Assembly (NCBI GenBank): GCA_023627715.1
Contig: JAMAHW010000015.1
Coordinates: 372,001-436,000 of the forward strand
From: Periconia sp. R9002
Taxonomy: Eukaryota > Ascomycota > Dothideomycetes > Pleosporales > Periconiaceae
Length of the DNA: 64,000 bases
Reading direction: 5' to 3'
In this document: positions 33,831 through 45,695 of the stretch, piece by piece
How positions within the stretch are numbered: position 1 is the first letter of the stretch
Layout: every line of letters begins with the position of its first letter
Notes under the pieces: generated by a model
Seen by the model: only the letters and a program-made list of their open reading frames with translations
Databases searched by the model: none
Told to the model about the DNA's origin: nothing
Position numbers and translations under genes: made by a program

Positions 33831-35330
33831 ACGAGAATTTTTCCTAAGTGTGATCATGTTTCATGTGTTTGATGAAGTCTTTCATCATCCCCAGCTATAT
33901 GTAAGCATCTTTGTCTGTCCCGATAGTGGGAATAATATATGTTTGTTAAAACAAATGCTTGAATTTATCAATGGCGGGATTCCTATGTGGTGATTCTTTT
34001 TGCGACCAGTGATCAGTGTCTGTGTGCGCGTGAAAAGATTTTGGATTTATCAAAATACCCACCACCCCGGTCCACGGGTACCTACTTATCTCTGTCTGTA
34101 TGGGCTTGTGTTCGGTTTGAAAAAAACAGCTAGTTGATCCTATGTTGTCTCTGTGTGTGGTGTTTTGATTTCCAACTATGTGGCCATGTTTTAGGGTTCA
34201 AAAAGCCACAGTTGAATTGATGGTCGAAAAAGAGGGCGAACGTTTCATAGTAGATATTGGTTATGACGCTCAACGTTATCGTCACTACACTTACGAATCT
34301 TGCACATCCACAGCTCGCAGTGCTCTTATATATTGGATCGGCGGATGCTTAATAATCACCACTTTCCGCCGTCTATATAAACCTCCCTTCGACCCTCCCT
34401 ATCCCTACCTCTTGTTGATTTTCAAAAATGTGTTGTGGGGAAGTCGTCTATTGTTTTGATAAAAATCGACCCAAAAGAAAACGTATGTGTGGTGTGTGTG
34501 CTCTTAAAAATTTTACGTCTCATGTATGATGTCTGTGTGTGTTTCATTGTATTTTGGCATATTCCAAAAGATATTCGAAGTGGAAATTATGGCTGGAGTT
34601 GCCTGTGTACGGCGTTTGTTTCTGATCTGATTAAAACACCCCGAATTTTTATAGCATGAGTATGTGTGTGTCTCTCTTGGTATCCTTTTTTTCTTAAAGA
34701 AATTCAAAGTGGAAATTATGACTCGTGTCTATCTTTACATATTTAGATATCGGTGGTGATGATGAAGCTCATTGCTACTATTGCCTCAGTTACAAACAGT
34801 ATACACCTTCAATTTGCCTTTCCTATGTCGGTTGGATATTAGAGCATTACTAATCCACTTTATGGCCATGTATATAAATACCCTTCCTTTGTTACTCTTT
34901 TTCCCTTTCTTCTTCTTCACGCACAGGTGGGGTGGGGAATTTGTCTATTTTCTAAAAAACGAACGCATTGAAATCGGCGGACGAACTATGGAATGTCTGG
35001 CCTTTTTCGGTCGCGATCAACCCAGCAAGCCCAGAAAAATTGAGAACATGAGGACATCAAAAATGGAGAAGTGAAGACCGCGAAGGCCCTTGACACTCGC
35101 ACGAAAGGCGATGCGGCGAAGGACATTCTGACACGGCGATGATTTTCATCGTGAGAGCACTTCCTCTAAATCATACATTTGAAACCTGACTAACTTCTAC
35201 TCCCGCTGTCTATATTAACCTCCATTCTCTTCTACTTACCATTTTTCTTCTTCACACGAGTGAGTGAGTGAGCTTTAGCAGGTGCTTCGAACCAGGCTGG
35301 AACACCCGGAGTAACGAAGTGAAATGGCGG

Positions 35331-36253
35331 TTCAAAAGCGCTCCTCACCATATATATGATATTTTGGGATCATGTGTGCTTCTTCATGAAAGTGCCAGCC
35401 TCGTTTTAAGAGAGGAGAAAGCTCAGTCGTAATGATGATGATATTTATCACTTACGCCATTTGACACTAGAATCCTTCGCGTGGTGGGCTTTGGCGGCAC
35501 CTGTGCGATTAAGGATTCAAGGAAAGAGGCCCTAGTATTATGAATGTTTGAATAGAGGCGTAATATTTTGTAAGCGATCTCTGAGAAACATGTTGGCTAG
35601 GTAGTAATTTTAGATGAATCTGCTTTTCTTCGCTTATATTCATCTTAGTTCTGGCGTTCATGTATAGCTAACACCTTTGAACACAACAGCTATAATGAAA
35701 CGGTACCCACTATCATCATCATGCTGAAGGATGAAACCATATGTCCTCACTACATCTGGATAATGTTTATTGACATTGATTGAAGCTTCCATAAACAATT
35801 GATCTGTCCTTTCTATAAAACCACCATCAGACCCCTTTCCTTAGTTCTTTCCCCCGCACATCTGAGACTTTCGCTCTTTTCATCTAAGAGTAAATCTGTA
35901 ATTTTCAACGGATGACTGGATGTTGTTTTTGGTACATTGTTTTTGAGGTATTCGAATTTCAGTGTAATGACGACGAAATTATAACGAGACTGTTCAGAAA
36001 TGCGCGGATTCATTCTCTTCACTCCTTGTGCACTGAATAGTGAAATATTGTTTACAAAGGAAAATCTCTCAATCCTATAATTATGCACTTGCTGAATAGA
36101 ATTTTCCTTTCCACGACTCCCAGAGACTAACTAAATCCTCTATTCTAAAACAACTTATACAGCCCTATGCCCAAAACAGTTTGCAATGCACCAGTTCAAA
36201 TCTGGAATAGTTCCAGAACAATCTTTATTGCAGTTCAGGGGCCTACCATGTCA
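35331..36253. other. decayed array sequence, no gene seen
   Basis: AT-rich sequence with a weak TATAAAA at 35814 followed by a CT-rich stretch and CCGCACA, probably a degenerate unit. No ORF of interest. Confidence 0.45.
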
Positions 36254-37004
36254 TTAGTATAAAACTTGAAAGAACGGAACCACAAAAGCATACCCTTGTG
36301 AAGGACCAGGTCCATGAAGGCCTTTGCACTCTGGATTTCCAATGTTTCCGCAAATTGGTTTTGGAGCTGGTTGCGGCTCTGGCGGCAGTAGCGTGTGGCA
36401 TATTGGTCGGTTAGCGTAGATTGGAGTGCATGCCACGTTGTCAGTGGTGTATGGCGGATTCTCCCTTGTATATGAGGCTTTCAGTGAATCCAAGTCCAGT
36501 GTGAGGATTGGCTCAGAATCAGGTGCTTGGTACTTTGAGGGTGCTTTCCCGTTATCGTCAACAAAAACGTAAGGTTGGAAGGGATTGGCGGCTATATTCA
36601 AGTGGTATGACTCCCCCTCATGTTCAGAATCAGAGTTAGAGTGACCCATTGCAAAACAGGTGTCGATAATGTCCGACTGAGAAATAGGTTAGATTTATAC
36701 ATTGTGGAGGAAGTCGAGGCCTTACAAATGCATCCCCGCAATACTTGAACTCTTTTGAAGGGGAAACTCCTGTCATTGTGACAACCAAATCATCGCTAAT
36801 CCGCATCTTCTGCCGACATGTGCCGTCCGAGAATGTGGAGCACATACGTGTGTTGCACATGTTATGACGAGCTGTCTGTAGTAAAGCCGCGTCAAATTTC
36901 ATGCCGCCGGTGAGATCGGAAAGATCTTGAGGACCACAGTTAGCGGCGCGGGCAAGAGAGCCAAAGAAGAGGATAGTCAGTGCATGAACTGCGTGTTTTT
37001 TCAT
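36254..37004 (-). CDS. secreted cysteine-rich protein, unknown function
   Basis: Exons 37004..36726 and 36676..36254 give 233 aa; the intron has a GTAAGG donor, a CTAAC branch point and a CTCAG acceptor. The signal peptide is MKKHAVHALTILFFGSLARA, with predicted cleavage before ANC. The mature protein has ten cysteines, six of them in the first ~80 residues (NC, NMC, RMC, TC, YC, TC), an even number that suits disulfide bonding. The second half is Pro-rich (PPEPQPAPKP) and has no domain I recognise. Size, secretion and gene-poor repeat-rich surroundings are those of fungal effector candidates; a role in host or microbe interaction is inference only. Confidence 0.7.
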
Positions 37005-37603
37005 GGTGACTGAAGTTTCAAGTGTTGATGAGTAGAATGTGTTACTTGTTGTTGGACTATCGCTCTATTTGAACAATTACGTGGTGGACAAACAATTCCC
37101 TTGACATGCGCCACGTTCGGCACTCTATTCAACTGCATAAGCTGTAATCGGTTAGTCCAACTGGAAACGCGAGTTCCTAAGCTTATTTGAGTTGTTGTCA
37201 TTTCAGTAACCTAACCTAATTAAGCATATGTGCAATGAGAATATTATTCATAGATCTATACATAAGCCTCGGAGTATTAATCAACGTAAGCACATAGGGC
37301 TGTCTACCATGTCTCTGCGCCAAGTCTTATACTAGGATACTATTCCAGTGATTTGCAATTTTTGAAGCGCAGCTGAACTGTGCGGATAAAGACATTCCGT
37401 CCACTCTAATCAGCATAGATATACAATCTAGCTTGATGAGGAATATATGCTACGGTGATGTTGTCCTAGATCTGTATATAATTTTCTGTGCCCCATCAGA
37501 CAGTAACTATATATTCACGGAGAAATTGCCTTTGACTGAACCATTCTTTCTTTAACCATTCACTCGTTTTCTCCTATTCTGATATCAACTTCGTACGCTC
37601 ATT
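37005..37603. other. divergent promoter region between two secreted-protein genes
   Basis: 600 bp separating outward-facing genes. On the plus-strand side TATATAA at 37487 and a second TATATA near 37508 lie ~95-115 bp before the metallopeptidase-like ATG. Nothing coding. Confidence 0.5.
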
Positions 37604-38843
37604 ATGAATTTTTTTTCTATTCTGGCCGTAGCAGGCTATCTCTCTTTTCCAGCACTTGCTCTCCCTGCACCGCATACCAAGGACACGAAGCTCACCACGC
37701 CACATAATACTTACCCAAACCTTTGGAAGCGGTATCCAAGCGTTATTTTCAACGAGAACTGCACCGAAGAGCAGAAAGAAAAAATTCGTCAACTTTTGGA
37801 AAACGTATCCATATATTCAGAAGGAATCGCCGCGGCCGTCGCCGCCAATCCTTACAGTTTAGTTTTTCAAAAGATCTTCGGAACTAAAAAAGTTGCGGCC
37901 GCGGTGAAAAACGGCGGCGTGAACTTTGATCATGTGGTGGAAACGGTGCAGCGGAATTTTGAGACTCTCGCTCGCTTTGATGATTTGGATGAGCGTGTGG
38001 TCATCGAGTTCAATTGCGATGACGGGGGTGTCAACAAAACGCCAGGACTGAGAGATCCAAGCGGAGAGCACGCAAATGTCAGGCAAATGACAGTGATCAA
38101 TCTCTTTCGCGAGTTCTGGGCAAACTTTCGTATGGATGAAGTGTGGACGAGGACATCAGAAGACTTGAACTATATGACTACTACTAATCTGGACCATCTC
38201 CGTACCCAAGAAAGTATATTGCTCCATGAGCTTCTTCATATTCGGAACATTGGTTGGAACGAGCATTTTGGTACAGGTGAGCAGTGCCTCGAATTTGCAA
38301 ACCTCACTAGCATATTGACTGACGGATTTATAGACAACGACGCTCTTATAGATCGAAATATGCCGGACACGTATGAAGAATACGATTCTACCCCAGGAAA
38401 CAATATACGTGCATATGGCCAACACCTCGTCGAGCAGCTCGCCCTCAACAATCCTTCTCTAGCAGCAATCAACAATGACAATTACATGGTCTTTTTCAAT
38501 GGTACGTGCAACGTTCTCCTTTACCCAGCTGAACCAAGCCCGCACAGAATACTAATAATACTTATTCACAGCCGTCATTTTCCACCACCATGAGTATTAT
38601 GGTCGAGCTAGAGCTGAGCAGTTTGCCCACGTGGTTGATCGCGCTGAATATAGACTCCGACAGCTCGCTGCGACTGTGCCTATCGGCCAGGAACCCTCGT
38701 TCAACGATCCAATTGACGGCGATGAGCTTCCTGGATATGATATGAACATGATGGCGCAGCCACCTCCTCGCATAACTGATACGGAGAGGGCGCGATGGGC
38801 ATTCATAGGCGGACTGCATGGGTGGTCGATGCCGGTAAAATAG
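37604..38843 (+). CDS. secreted zincin-like metallopeptidase (HELLH)
   Basis: Exons 37604..38501 and 38572..38843 give 389 aa. The intron has a GTACGT donor, a TACTAAT branch and a TTCACAG acceptor. The signal peptide is MNFFSILAVAGYLSFPALA, followed by a short propeptide ending near KR. The zinc-binding motif ESILLHELLH (His208, Glu209, His212) is followed by IRNIGWNEHFGTGEQC; a third ligand, perhaps in the conserved-looking ECLEFANL/ILTDGF stretch, cannot be assigned with certainty. The overall size and the position of the motif resemble secreted fungal M35-like and related putative peptidases, but the GTxDxxYG motif of deuterolysins is not seen, so the subfamily is open. The C-terminal exon starts AVIFHHHEYYGRA. 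Confidence 0.75.
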
Positions 38844-40073
38844 ATTGAATGTATAGATATGCTTTCTTATTCACTTCTCCTGTCATTCTTTTTAAACATT
38901 TGCGGTCGGCAATGATCTTTGCCCTTTTTAGAAATGAGCAATGCAGTACGATGGCGGTGCTCGCTGTTTTTACACTTTCAATGAAAGCCGAAACGTCATG
39001 AGTACCGAATAGGTAGTTTTCGAATCACAAATAGATACAGCACTCCCCCATGGAAGAATTCTAAGAAACTTCAAATGATCACCGTGACGACTCTCAGCAT
39101 CTTCAAAGCACATATCCCCACTCTACAATCCTTGCTAACTACCTTGGTTTCTCTATATAAGAATCCGGTTCCCTATTTCTATTCCTTTTACGCTTTCTCT
39201 CGCTCTAAAATAGGCCCGAAGTGTAAGACTAGCCATGTAAAAAAACTATGTGGAATGGCAAATGACCCTTTTCACACATTGATTTGATGCGTTAGGGAGG
39301 GATGACTTTAGATTGAAAGTTCATGAGCAGGTTTTCCGAAAGGAGTCGAAAGCGGTGATAATGATTATGATGATGATAGGCTCATCAAGTATGTGTTTTT
39401 GAATACATTTGATTCCACACAGTGATGCAGGAATTTGTCAACACCAATTACATAGTTTGAGGGAAAGGATCTCGAATGTCGCAAGTTTTGTATCCCTGCT
39501 ACCCCATAAATTAGCTGGGTGCAGCAGTTTAAAAGTAATGGATGGAACACACACAGTTGCTGCTTATGCGGAGTGACATGAAATTTATTGGTACTGCAGG
39601 AAAGAAAAGTAAAACCGTCCCAAAGAACGCAAATGTTATGTTGAATCGAAAAATGGCGCGACCCCGATTTGTATTTGATTTGTGATATGAGATATTTTAT
39701 ATATACAACACTTATTCAACGGAGAATTTTATGCATGGCGTTAATCGCGACGATGATCTACAGGATCGGATCTGGTAAATCTCCGCATTTACGCGAATGC
39801 CTTCGAGGGACTAGCCACGCCCCACAACGCAGTGGACTGACAAATACGATAGACAATTTCTGTATTAAAGCAGATGGATGGCAATGGCCCAAGTTGTTCG
39901 AATAGGGTTATGTCTATCCAAAAGTTACATAAATCAACAATTCACTCATCTACATTGAATATATACCCTCTTGATAGCATCGCTGCTATCCTTGTCGAGC
40001 CTACTAACTATATACATTGAATTGAAAGATTCCAGAGTGGAATATATGCTGTGCCTCGCGCTTTGTAACTTCT
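38844..40073. other. gene-free stretch with one relic promoter unit
   Basis: No coding sequence. It holds an isolated array-type unit near 39.08-39.19 kb (listed separately) and a short GATGATGAT run near 39365. Confidence 0.5.
39132..39215 (+). promoter_or_regulatory. isolated relic of the array's promoter unit
   Basis: TTGCTAA at 39132 and TCTATATAAG (TATA at 39154), with a CT-rich tract after it. GATCACCGTGACGACTC precedes it, matching the inverted-repeat side of array units. It lies 4 kb beyond the main array. Confidence 0.5.
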
Positions 40074-41008
<935 letters not shown>

Positions 41009-41048
41009 TCACCCGTTCTTCCTTGGTCATGCACCCACCCCGATAGTC

Positions 41049-41057
41049 TTATATACT
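41049..41057 (-). promoter_or_regulatory. TATA box of the GH12 gene
   Basis: GTATATAAG on the minus strand, about 100 bp upstream of the ATG. Confidence 0.5.
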
Positions 41058-43429
41058 TCCATGCTTGTATACGGTCATTTCGGTCGGGGTTTTGTTTCTA
41101 GTTAGATCGTTTAACAGTAAGTCAGTGTCATTAGGCTAATAATAGCGGCCCGGGCTTCTGTAAATATGGGGAAAAGAATACAGTCATGCAATCTAGTTTC
41201 CCCGATGAATTTAGTGTAATTTATGTTGTCCGGCTTTTTTAGTAAGAATGGGTCGAACATTCTTGTCTGGTTCCCTATGTAGTATTTCGTATTACATCAG
41301 GTATTATTTTCCCCCAAAAGGGAGTAATTTGTCCGATGAATCAGGAAAGCATCCAGGATTTCGGACAATGCGATCAATAGTGGCTGTACTAGAGCACAGA
41401 TTAAATTAAACATTCGCCAAAATCCGGGTTACCAGCACGGCAACCCTGCGAACAAAGCTTGATAGGTGGAACAACAATGCGGAGAACGGCATTCTAGTAA
41501 TGGTAGTGTTTACGACCGTCAGCCAAGCCTGCATGTCAATCATCGCTCCTGTTTTACTAAAATAAAATCTAATTGATCTTGGACAAGAACGCTTCCCGCT
41601 TTAGGTTGTGATAAAGGGGAGTTGTTCTGTTCCGGTAAGAAGCTGCCAAGCTGTTCGGAGTTTAGGGACGATACCCGTTTTTTTCTCCACACACTGCACG
41701 ACATCGAGCAGGGTAGAGGTTAGTTTTTAGGTTCGGCAATTTGGTATAACGAATCACTTAAGGTGAAATAGAAGCTGCGTGAAAATAAGAACGATAGGCA
41801 TATTGCGATGCATTGTTTATCTCGAACACACTAAACAAGCGGCAACAAGTTTTCGGCGGGTCCTCGGCCACACCATTGCGGTTCAATTGACATTCTCCTT
41901 TGAAAAACGATGTCAACCCTATGCTCCGACATTTCCCATTTATGTATCTGCGCGCATGGTCTAGAGAAGATCTCATAATAGAACAGAAAGGGGCACACAA
42001 ATGACTTGTGGTTGGCCACTCTTCTCATCAAGAGATATGAAAATGCAGTGACTGTCTGTTTGCAACAGAAATTAAACCATTAGGTTGCAGTCGGTCGGTA
42101 TAGGCAAACACGCGTGGACAAGGATGCGCAACAAGATCAATCCCCGCCTAGAAAATTCCACATCTTTGAATATTCTCCCTACTTAATATCACTGTTTGAC
42201 TCGGAACTGCTCTGATGCTAGTAAAACTTTGAAATAATACTCCGTGTAAGTTTTTGGTTTGGAGAAAAAGATACGGACAGCGATAAAGACAGTCATCCGG
42301 GATGAGCTGAACACTTAAGCGTATACAGACGGCGTATAAGCAATTTACTTTGTTCCTTTCTCACTTCTTCTTGCCCTTGCGCACATGTTGCAAGCCCCGC
42401 TTCTATTTTTGCCAATTCAATGTCTCGAAATGAAAAGGAAATCACTCTCATTTCTGCAGCACATCAAGTAACTAGTCCAGCAGGGCTCCCATTCGACGGT
42501 CGTCTTGTCGAACATGATCCAGTCACGGCGTGTACATGTGCCCTAGAATATTATGTAATTTCCTGTGAATTTATCGCAATTTCTGTATACAAGATTCATC
42601 TGCACTCATATCATGCCAAAGTATCCCTGTAAGTCTAGAAGGGTGCAACGTCAGTGACGACCCCAATCATGTTGTAGGAATTCGAGTAGTTATGGCGACC
42701 CCACATTGGGTCACTGCTTAGGCATTTAGTATGTTTCGCGTGATAATGCACGCATGCAGCTTTACAGCATTGCCCTCCGCATCAGTATGGCAAGCTACTT
42801 GATTTCTTGATAACAAACGACTCTCTACCTTGGGTTTAACATCAATCGATAGGACCTGCTTGGGAGAAATCACTCAAGAGCAAAGCTTTTCAACTGATAT
42901 TTTTGTAACTGCATATCATACCAAGAGAAAGTTGTACCACAACATCAATGGAGAGCGTATGAAACTCCGTACTCATTGATGATGGCAGGTTTGTTCCTTG
43001 CGAACTGCCTAAGGACAGCGCTAACACAGCCAGTGTTCTTAGAGGCTGGTGAGATGCCATCTAACCGAAGATCAGTTCTTCCTGGTCAGCTTTGTAAATA
43101 AATTGCAGAAGGTGTGTGGTGTCTCGGCTTGTAGTAGTTGATGACAGTATATATATTCCCTCTGACACTGCAGCACAACACACGAACTCTCGTGAACACC
43201 TTAACAGAGCAAACTGTGGAGCTGATCGAAAAGCATTGGAGCGGCAGGCTTTTCGTGCAAACAACCTTCTTGTAGCTCACAAGTTTGCGTAGCCAAACCC
43301 ATGACGTGACCTTCTTTCCTCTTTCACCGCAGCACAGACCACCTCACCTTGTTTACTACATCCTGTAACAGACTTTTGTCATCTACAAATAACTCATAAA
43401 CAAGACAAATTACCAGATAGAAATGGAGC

Positions 43430-43546
43430 AGTCGTCCAGCTGGCGGACTGGGTACTAGCAGCCGCGTGGCCGCCTTGTTGGTGCCTGGTGTCAAACCGTC
43501 AGTTGGGCGTCAGTTCGAACCTTACATGGTTACATTTCTTTTTTGC
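43430..43546 (+). other. tRNA-like / SINE-like element with A box, B box and T-run
   Basis: TGGCGGACTGGG (43441) resembles the A box. AGTTCGAACCT (43512) resembles the B box and forms a near-perfect T-arm: GTCAG, a seven-base TTCGAAC loop, then CTTAC (4 of 5 pairs). Six T residues at 43539 could terminate RNA polymerase III. No acceptor stem pairs, so it is not an intact tRNA; a tRNA pseudogene or SINE head fits better. Confidence 0.4.
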
Positions 43547-43849
43547 CATTTTTTATGCCTTTATGCAATTTCTGAAGTGTGTTACACAAGATAGATGCAG
43601 TTGGAATAGGCATTCGGACAGAAAAGCTTACGGTGATTTTTTTGATGGAACCAGTTTGTAGCAGCTTTTTGCGTGAACTTACTGGAGCTTTCCAGTCACA
43701 ATTGTACTACATATCTTGTGGCTTTTCGAGTAATCTGTAAAAATAGGTCGACCAAGACAGATTTATGACTCTTTCTTGCGCTGACGCGTAAGCGCGCAAC
43801 GAACATTATTCATAGCCGTTAGAAATTATTTAAGGTTCCACACGGTAAC

Positions 43850-43980
43850 GGTGATGACTTTCCATATCATCATCGTCGTCGTCATTTTCAGCATCTTCCT
43901 GTTACGGCTATTCAAGTACGTTTTGTATATAAACTCTTCGTTCCTCGTTTTCTTCATGTCCTCACACACGTAACCCTTCA
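43850..43980 (+). promoter_or_regulatory. isolated relic of the array's promoter unit
   Basis: GGTGATGAC...ATCATCATCG inverted repeat, TTACGGC 24 bp before TATATAAACTC (43926), then CT-rich sequence and CTCACACACG, the full unit order. Confidence 0.55.
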
Positions 43981-45009
43981 CGGAGTTACGTAGAATAAAA
44001 TTGATAATGCCGTTTCTGACATGAACCCGGTGCTCATGTGTAATGCGAAGGATCATTTTTAAATGCTTTGGGGTAGAAGACGATGATGTAAATCATTATC
44101 ACATCGACTCATTGCTATTTACGTCTACAGCATGACAATTTCGGCGGTCGGCTGCCTGTGACTATATCTTGATCAATCTGATTGCTTTGCGAAGATCGGT
44201 ATTCATCATCATCATCATATCCTTTGAGGCAGAAAGGACGGTATAACATCTTCCCATATCCCTCCTTTCGCTTTGTATTGCCTTTCAACATGTTTCTGCC
44301 GACAAGAACTCCTTCGAAAGCTCTATGGTCATTCGCTTCTAAAATCAACATTCAAACAATTCATGTTTTGGCGGTGAATCACTATCATGTGCTATAATTT
44401 AGACTACACATAACAGTGTGACACAGCATCACACGTCTTGCTCTAATCAGCCATGCCGTTGGCTTGATTATCTTTCTGTTTTTCTACCGTCTGTTCCATT
44501 TTTTGAGCCGACATTTCGCAGCGACTAACAACAGACAAAAACAGGCGAAAAGAATGACTGATTTTTCTGATACTAGGGTGCGCCTACTCTAGAATACATC
44601 TATTAACATGAATCTTTTGGTGCGAACCATGTAGCACATTCCCAATAAATGACAGTGGTAATGCATTTGGCCATTACATTCATGTTTATCGTCAAGCATC
44701 ATGTGTGTAAGACGGTCATGGATCATGTATGTATATCTGGATATCTGCCATGAACGGCATTTACCTCGCCATGTGACCCGTACCGCAATTGCATCTACCT
44801 GGCACCACCTGACATCACATAAATAGACCTGTTCCCACTTCCATCTTTCTTTCTTTTCTACACTCTCCTTGAAGCTCCTTCAAGAAAGGGTAATCTGCAC
44901 AAAGTGGATGCTTGCGTCGTCTGTGTGAGTTTCAAAACGGTCGATGATGTGGACTATGTTTTGAGCGAACGTTTGGTATCCACCTCACGTACACCTTTTT
45001 CAATCATGA

Positions 45010-45130
45010 AGATCTTCATTACCAATTTACACCCACGTTAGTCATCACCCACAGTATATAAACCACAGATTCTTGCCTCTGGCTTCTGTTGGCTTCTTCT
45101 TTACGGCCCCTTCTTCTACATTTCATTCAA
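45010..45130 (+). promoter_or_regulatory. relic promoter unit
   Basis: TTAGTCA (reverse complement of TGACTAA) at 45038 and TATATAAACC at 45055, a shorter 17-bp step, then a TC-rich stretch. Confidence 0.45.
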
Positions 45131-45285
45131 AATGTAAAGATTGCATGCTATGTTTGTTCGTGTTGCTTTTGTTCTTCCAAAGCTCATGTGTATGTCTGTG
45201 CAAGCCATTCAATCTTTTTCCTACCATGTAACGTTGATGGTGGTGATGACGAAACGCGTTATCCTCAACCACCGTTGTACTCTCA

Positions 45286-45365
45286 TTACTCATCCAGAAC
45301 ACGAACTATTGATATTTAAACCCTCTCATCCAACCTCATTACCTTCTGTCCTTCTCTTTACACGC
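45286..45365 (+). promoter_or_regulatory. relic promoter unit
   Basis: TTACTCA at 45286 and TATTTAAACCC at 45313 (27-bp step), followed by CTCTCATCC... and CTTTACACGC. GGTGATGACG precedes it. Confidence 0.45.
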
Positions 45366-45524
45366 TCTTGTGTTTTGCCTCTGCAATCAAAAAAAGGTCT
45401 GTCTTCTGGATATATGTCTTTGCTGTGTTGTCCGTCTTTTTAAATCTAGTCACGAACATGAAATGTTGTTTCGTGCGAAACTATCATGTTCATGCTCTCT
45501 ATTTTTGATTCGCTCAATGTGATG

Positions 45525-45695
45525 CTCATCATCATCATCATCATCATCATCGCAAACGCCGCCACCATTCAATGTCTGCTGACTAACACACAGGTAGATT
45601 GTGTATATAAACCTCATCATCTTCCCTCTCTCTTCCTTCTGTTTCTTTTTTTTTCACGCTGCGATTTGGTTTCTCACTTTTTCTAAAAACCGCAT
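45525..45695 (+). promoter_or_regulatory. well-preserved outlying promoter unit
   Basis: An ATC trinucleotide run (45530-45552), TGACTAA at 45580, TATATAAACC at 45604 (24-bp step), CT-rich tract, TTTTCACGCTG and TTTTTCTAAAAACC. Every module of the main array is present, 10 kb away from it. Confidence 0.6.

Larger units (their letters stand above)
27160..35330 (+). repeat. array of ~21 diverged, promoter-like, ORF-less tandem units
   Basis: All units face the same way. TATA-box starts: 27307, 27680, 28060, 28399, 28733, 29052, 29471, 29811, 30140, 30443, 30741, 31159, 31534, 31841, 32254, 32544, 32919, 33281, 34374, 34871, 35211. Neighbouring boxes are 290-420 bp apart except around the sub-repeat block at 33.4-34.3 kb. 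Order within a unit: TTCGAA palindrome; GATGATG...CATCATCAC inverted repeat; a TTACTAA-type site; TATATAAACC; a CT-rich tract; CACAC about 41-46 bp after the TATA box; a G-rich GGGGTTGTGGGG stretch; TTTATTTCTAAAA; ATGGCTGGGTTTGTGTGTG; TTTTTATTAAAA. Units are clearly homologous but strongly diverged, and no reading frame is shared between them, so this is a noncoding repeat family. Nothing like it is known to me. Confidence 0.85.

Noticed and set aside
27281..35300. Array units read as introns (TACTAAT branch point, CT tract, CACAG acceptor)
   Set aside because: The branch-like site is 65-80 nt from the AG, too far for fungal introns, many units lack the AG, there is no coding sequence on either side, and a TATA box lies in between at fixed spacing.
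27281..35300. Array units as C/D-box snoRNAs because of TGATGA motifs
   Set aside because: No consistent D box (CTGA) at a suitable distance and no terminal stem; the TGATGA is part of a larger inverted repeat.
27160..35330. CRISPR-like array
   Set aside because: Units are ~300-420 bp, diverged, eukaryotic, with promoter motifs and no short exact repeats.
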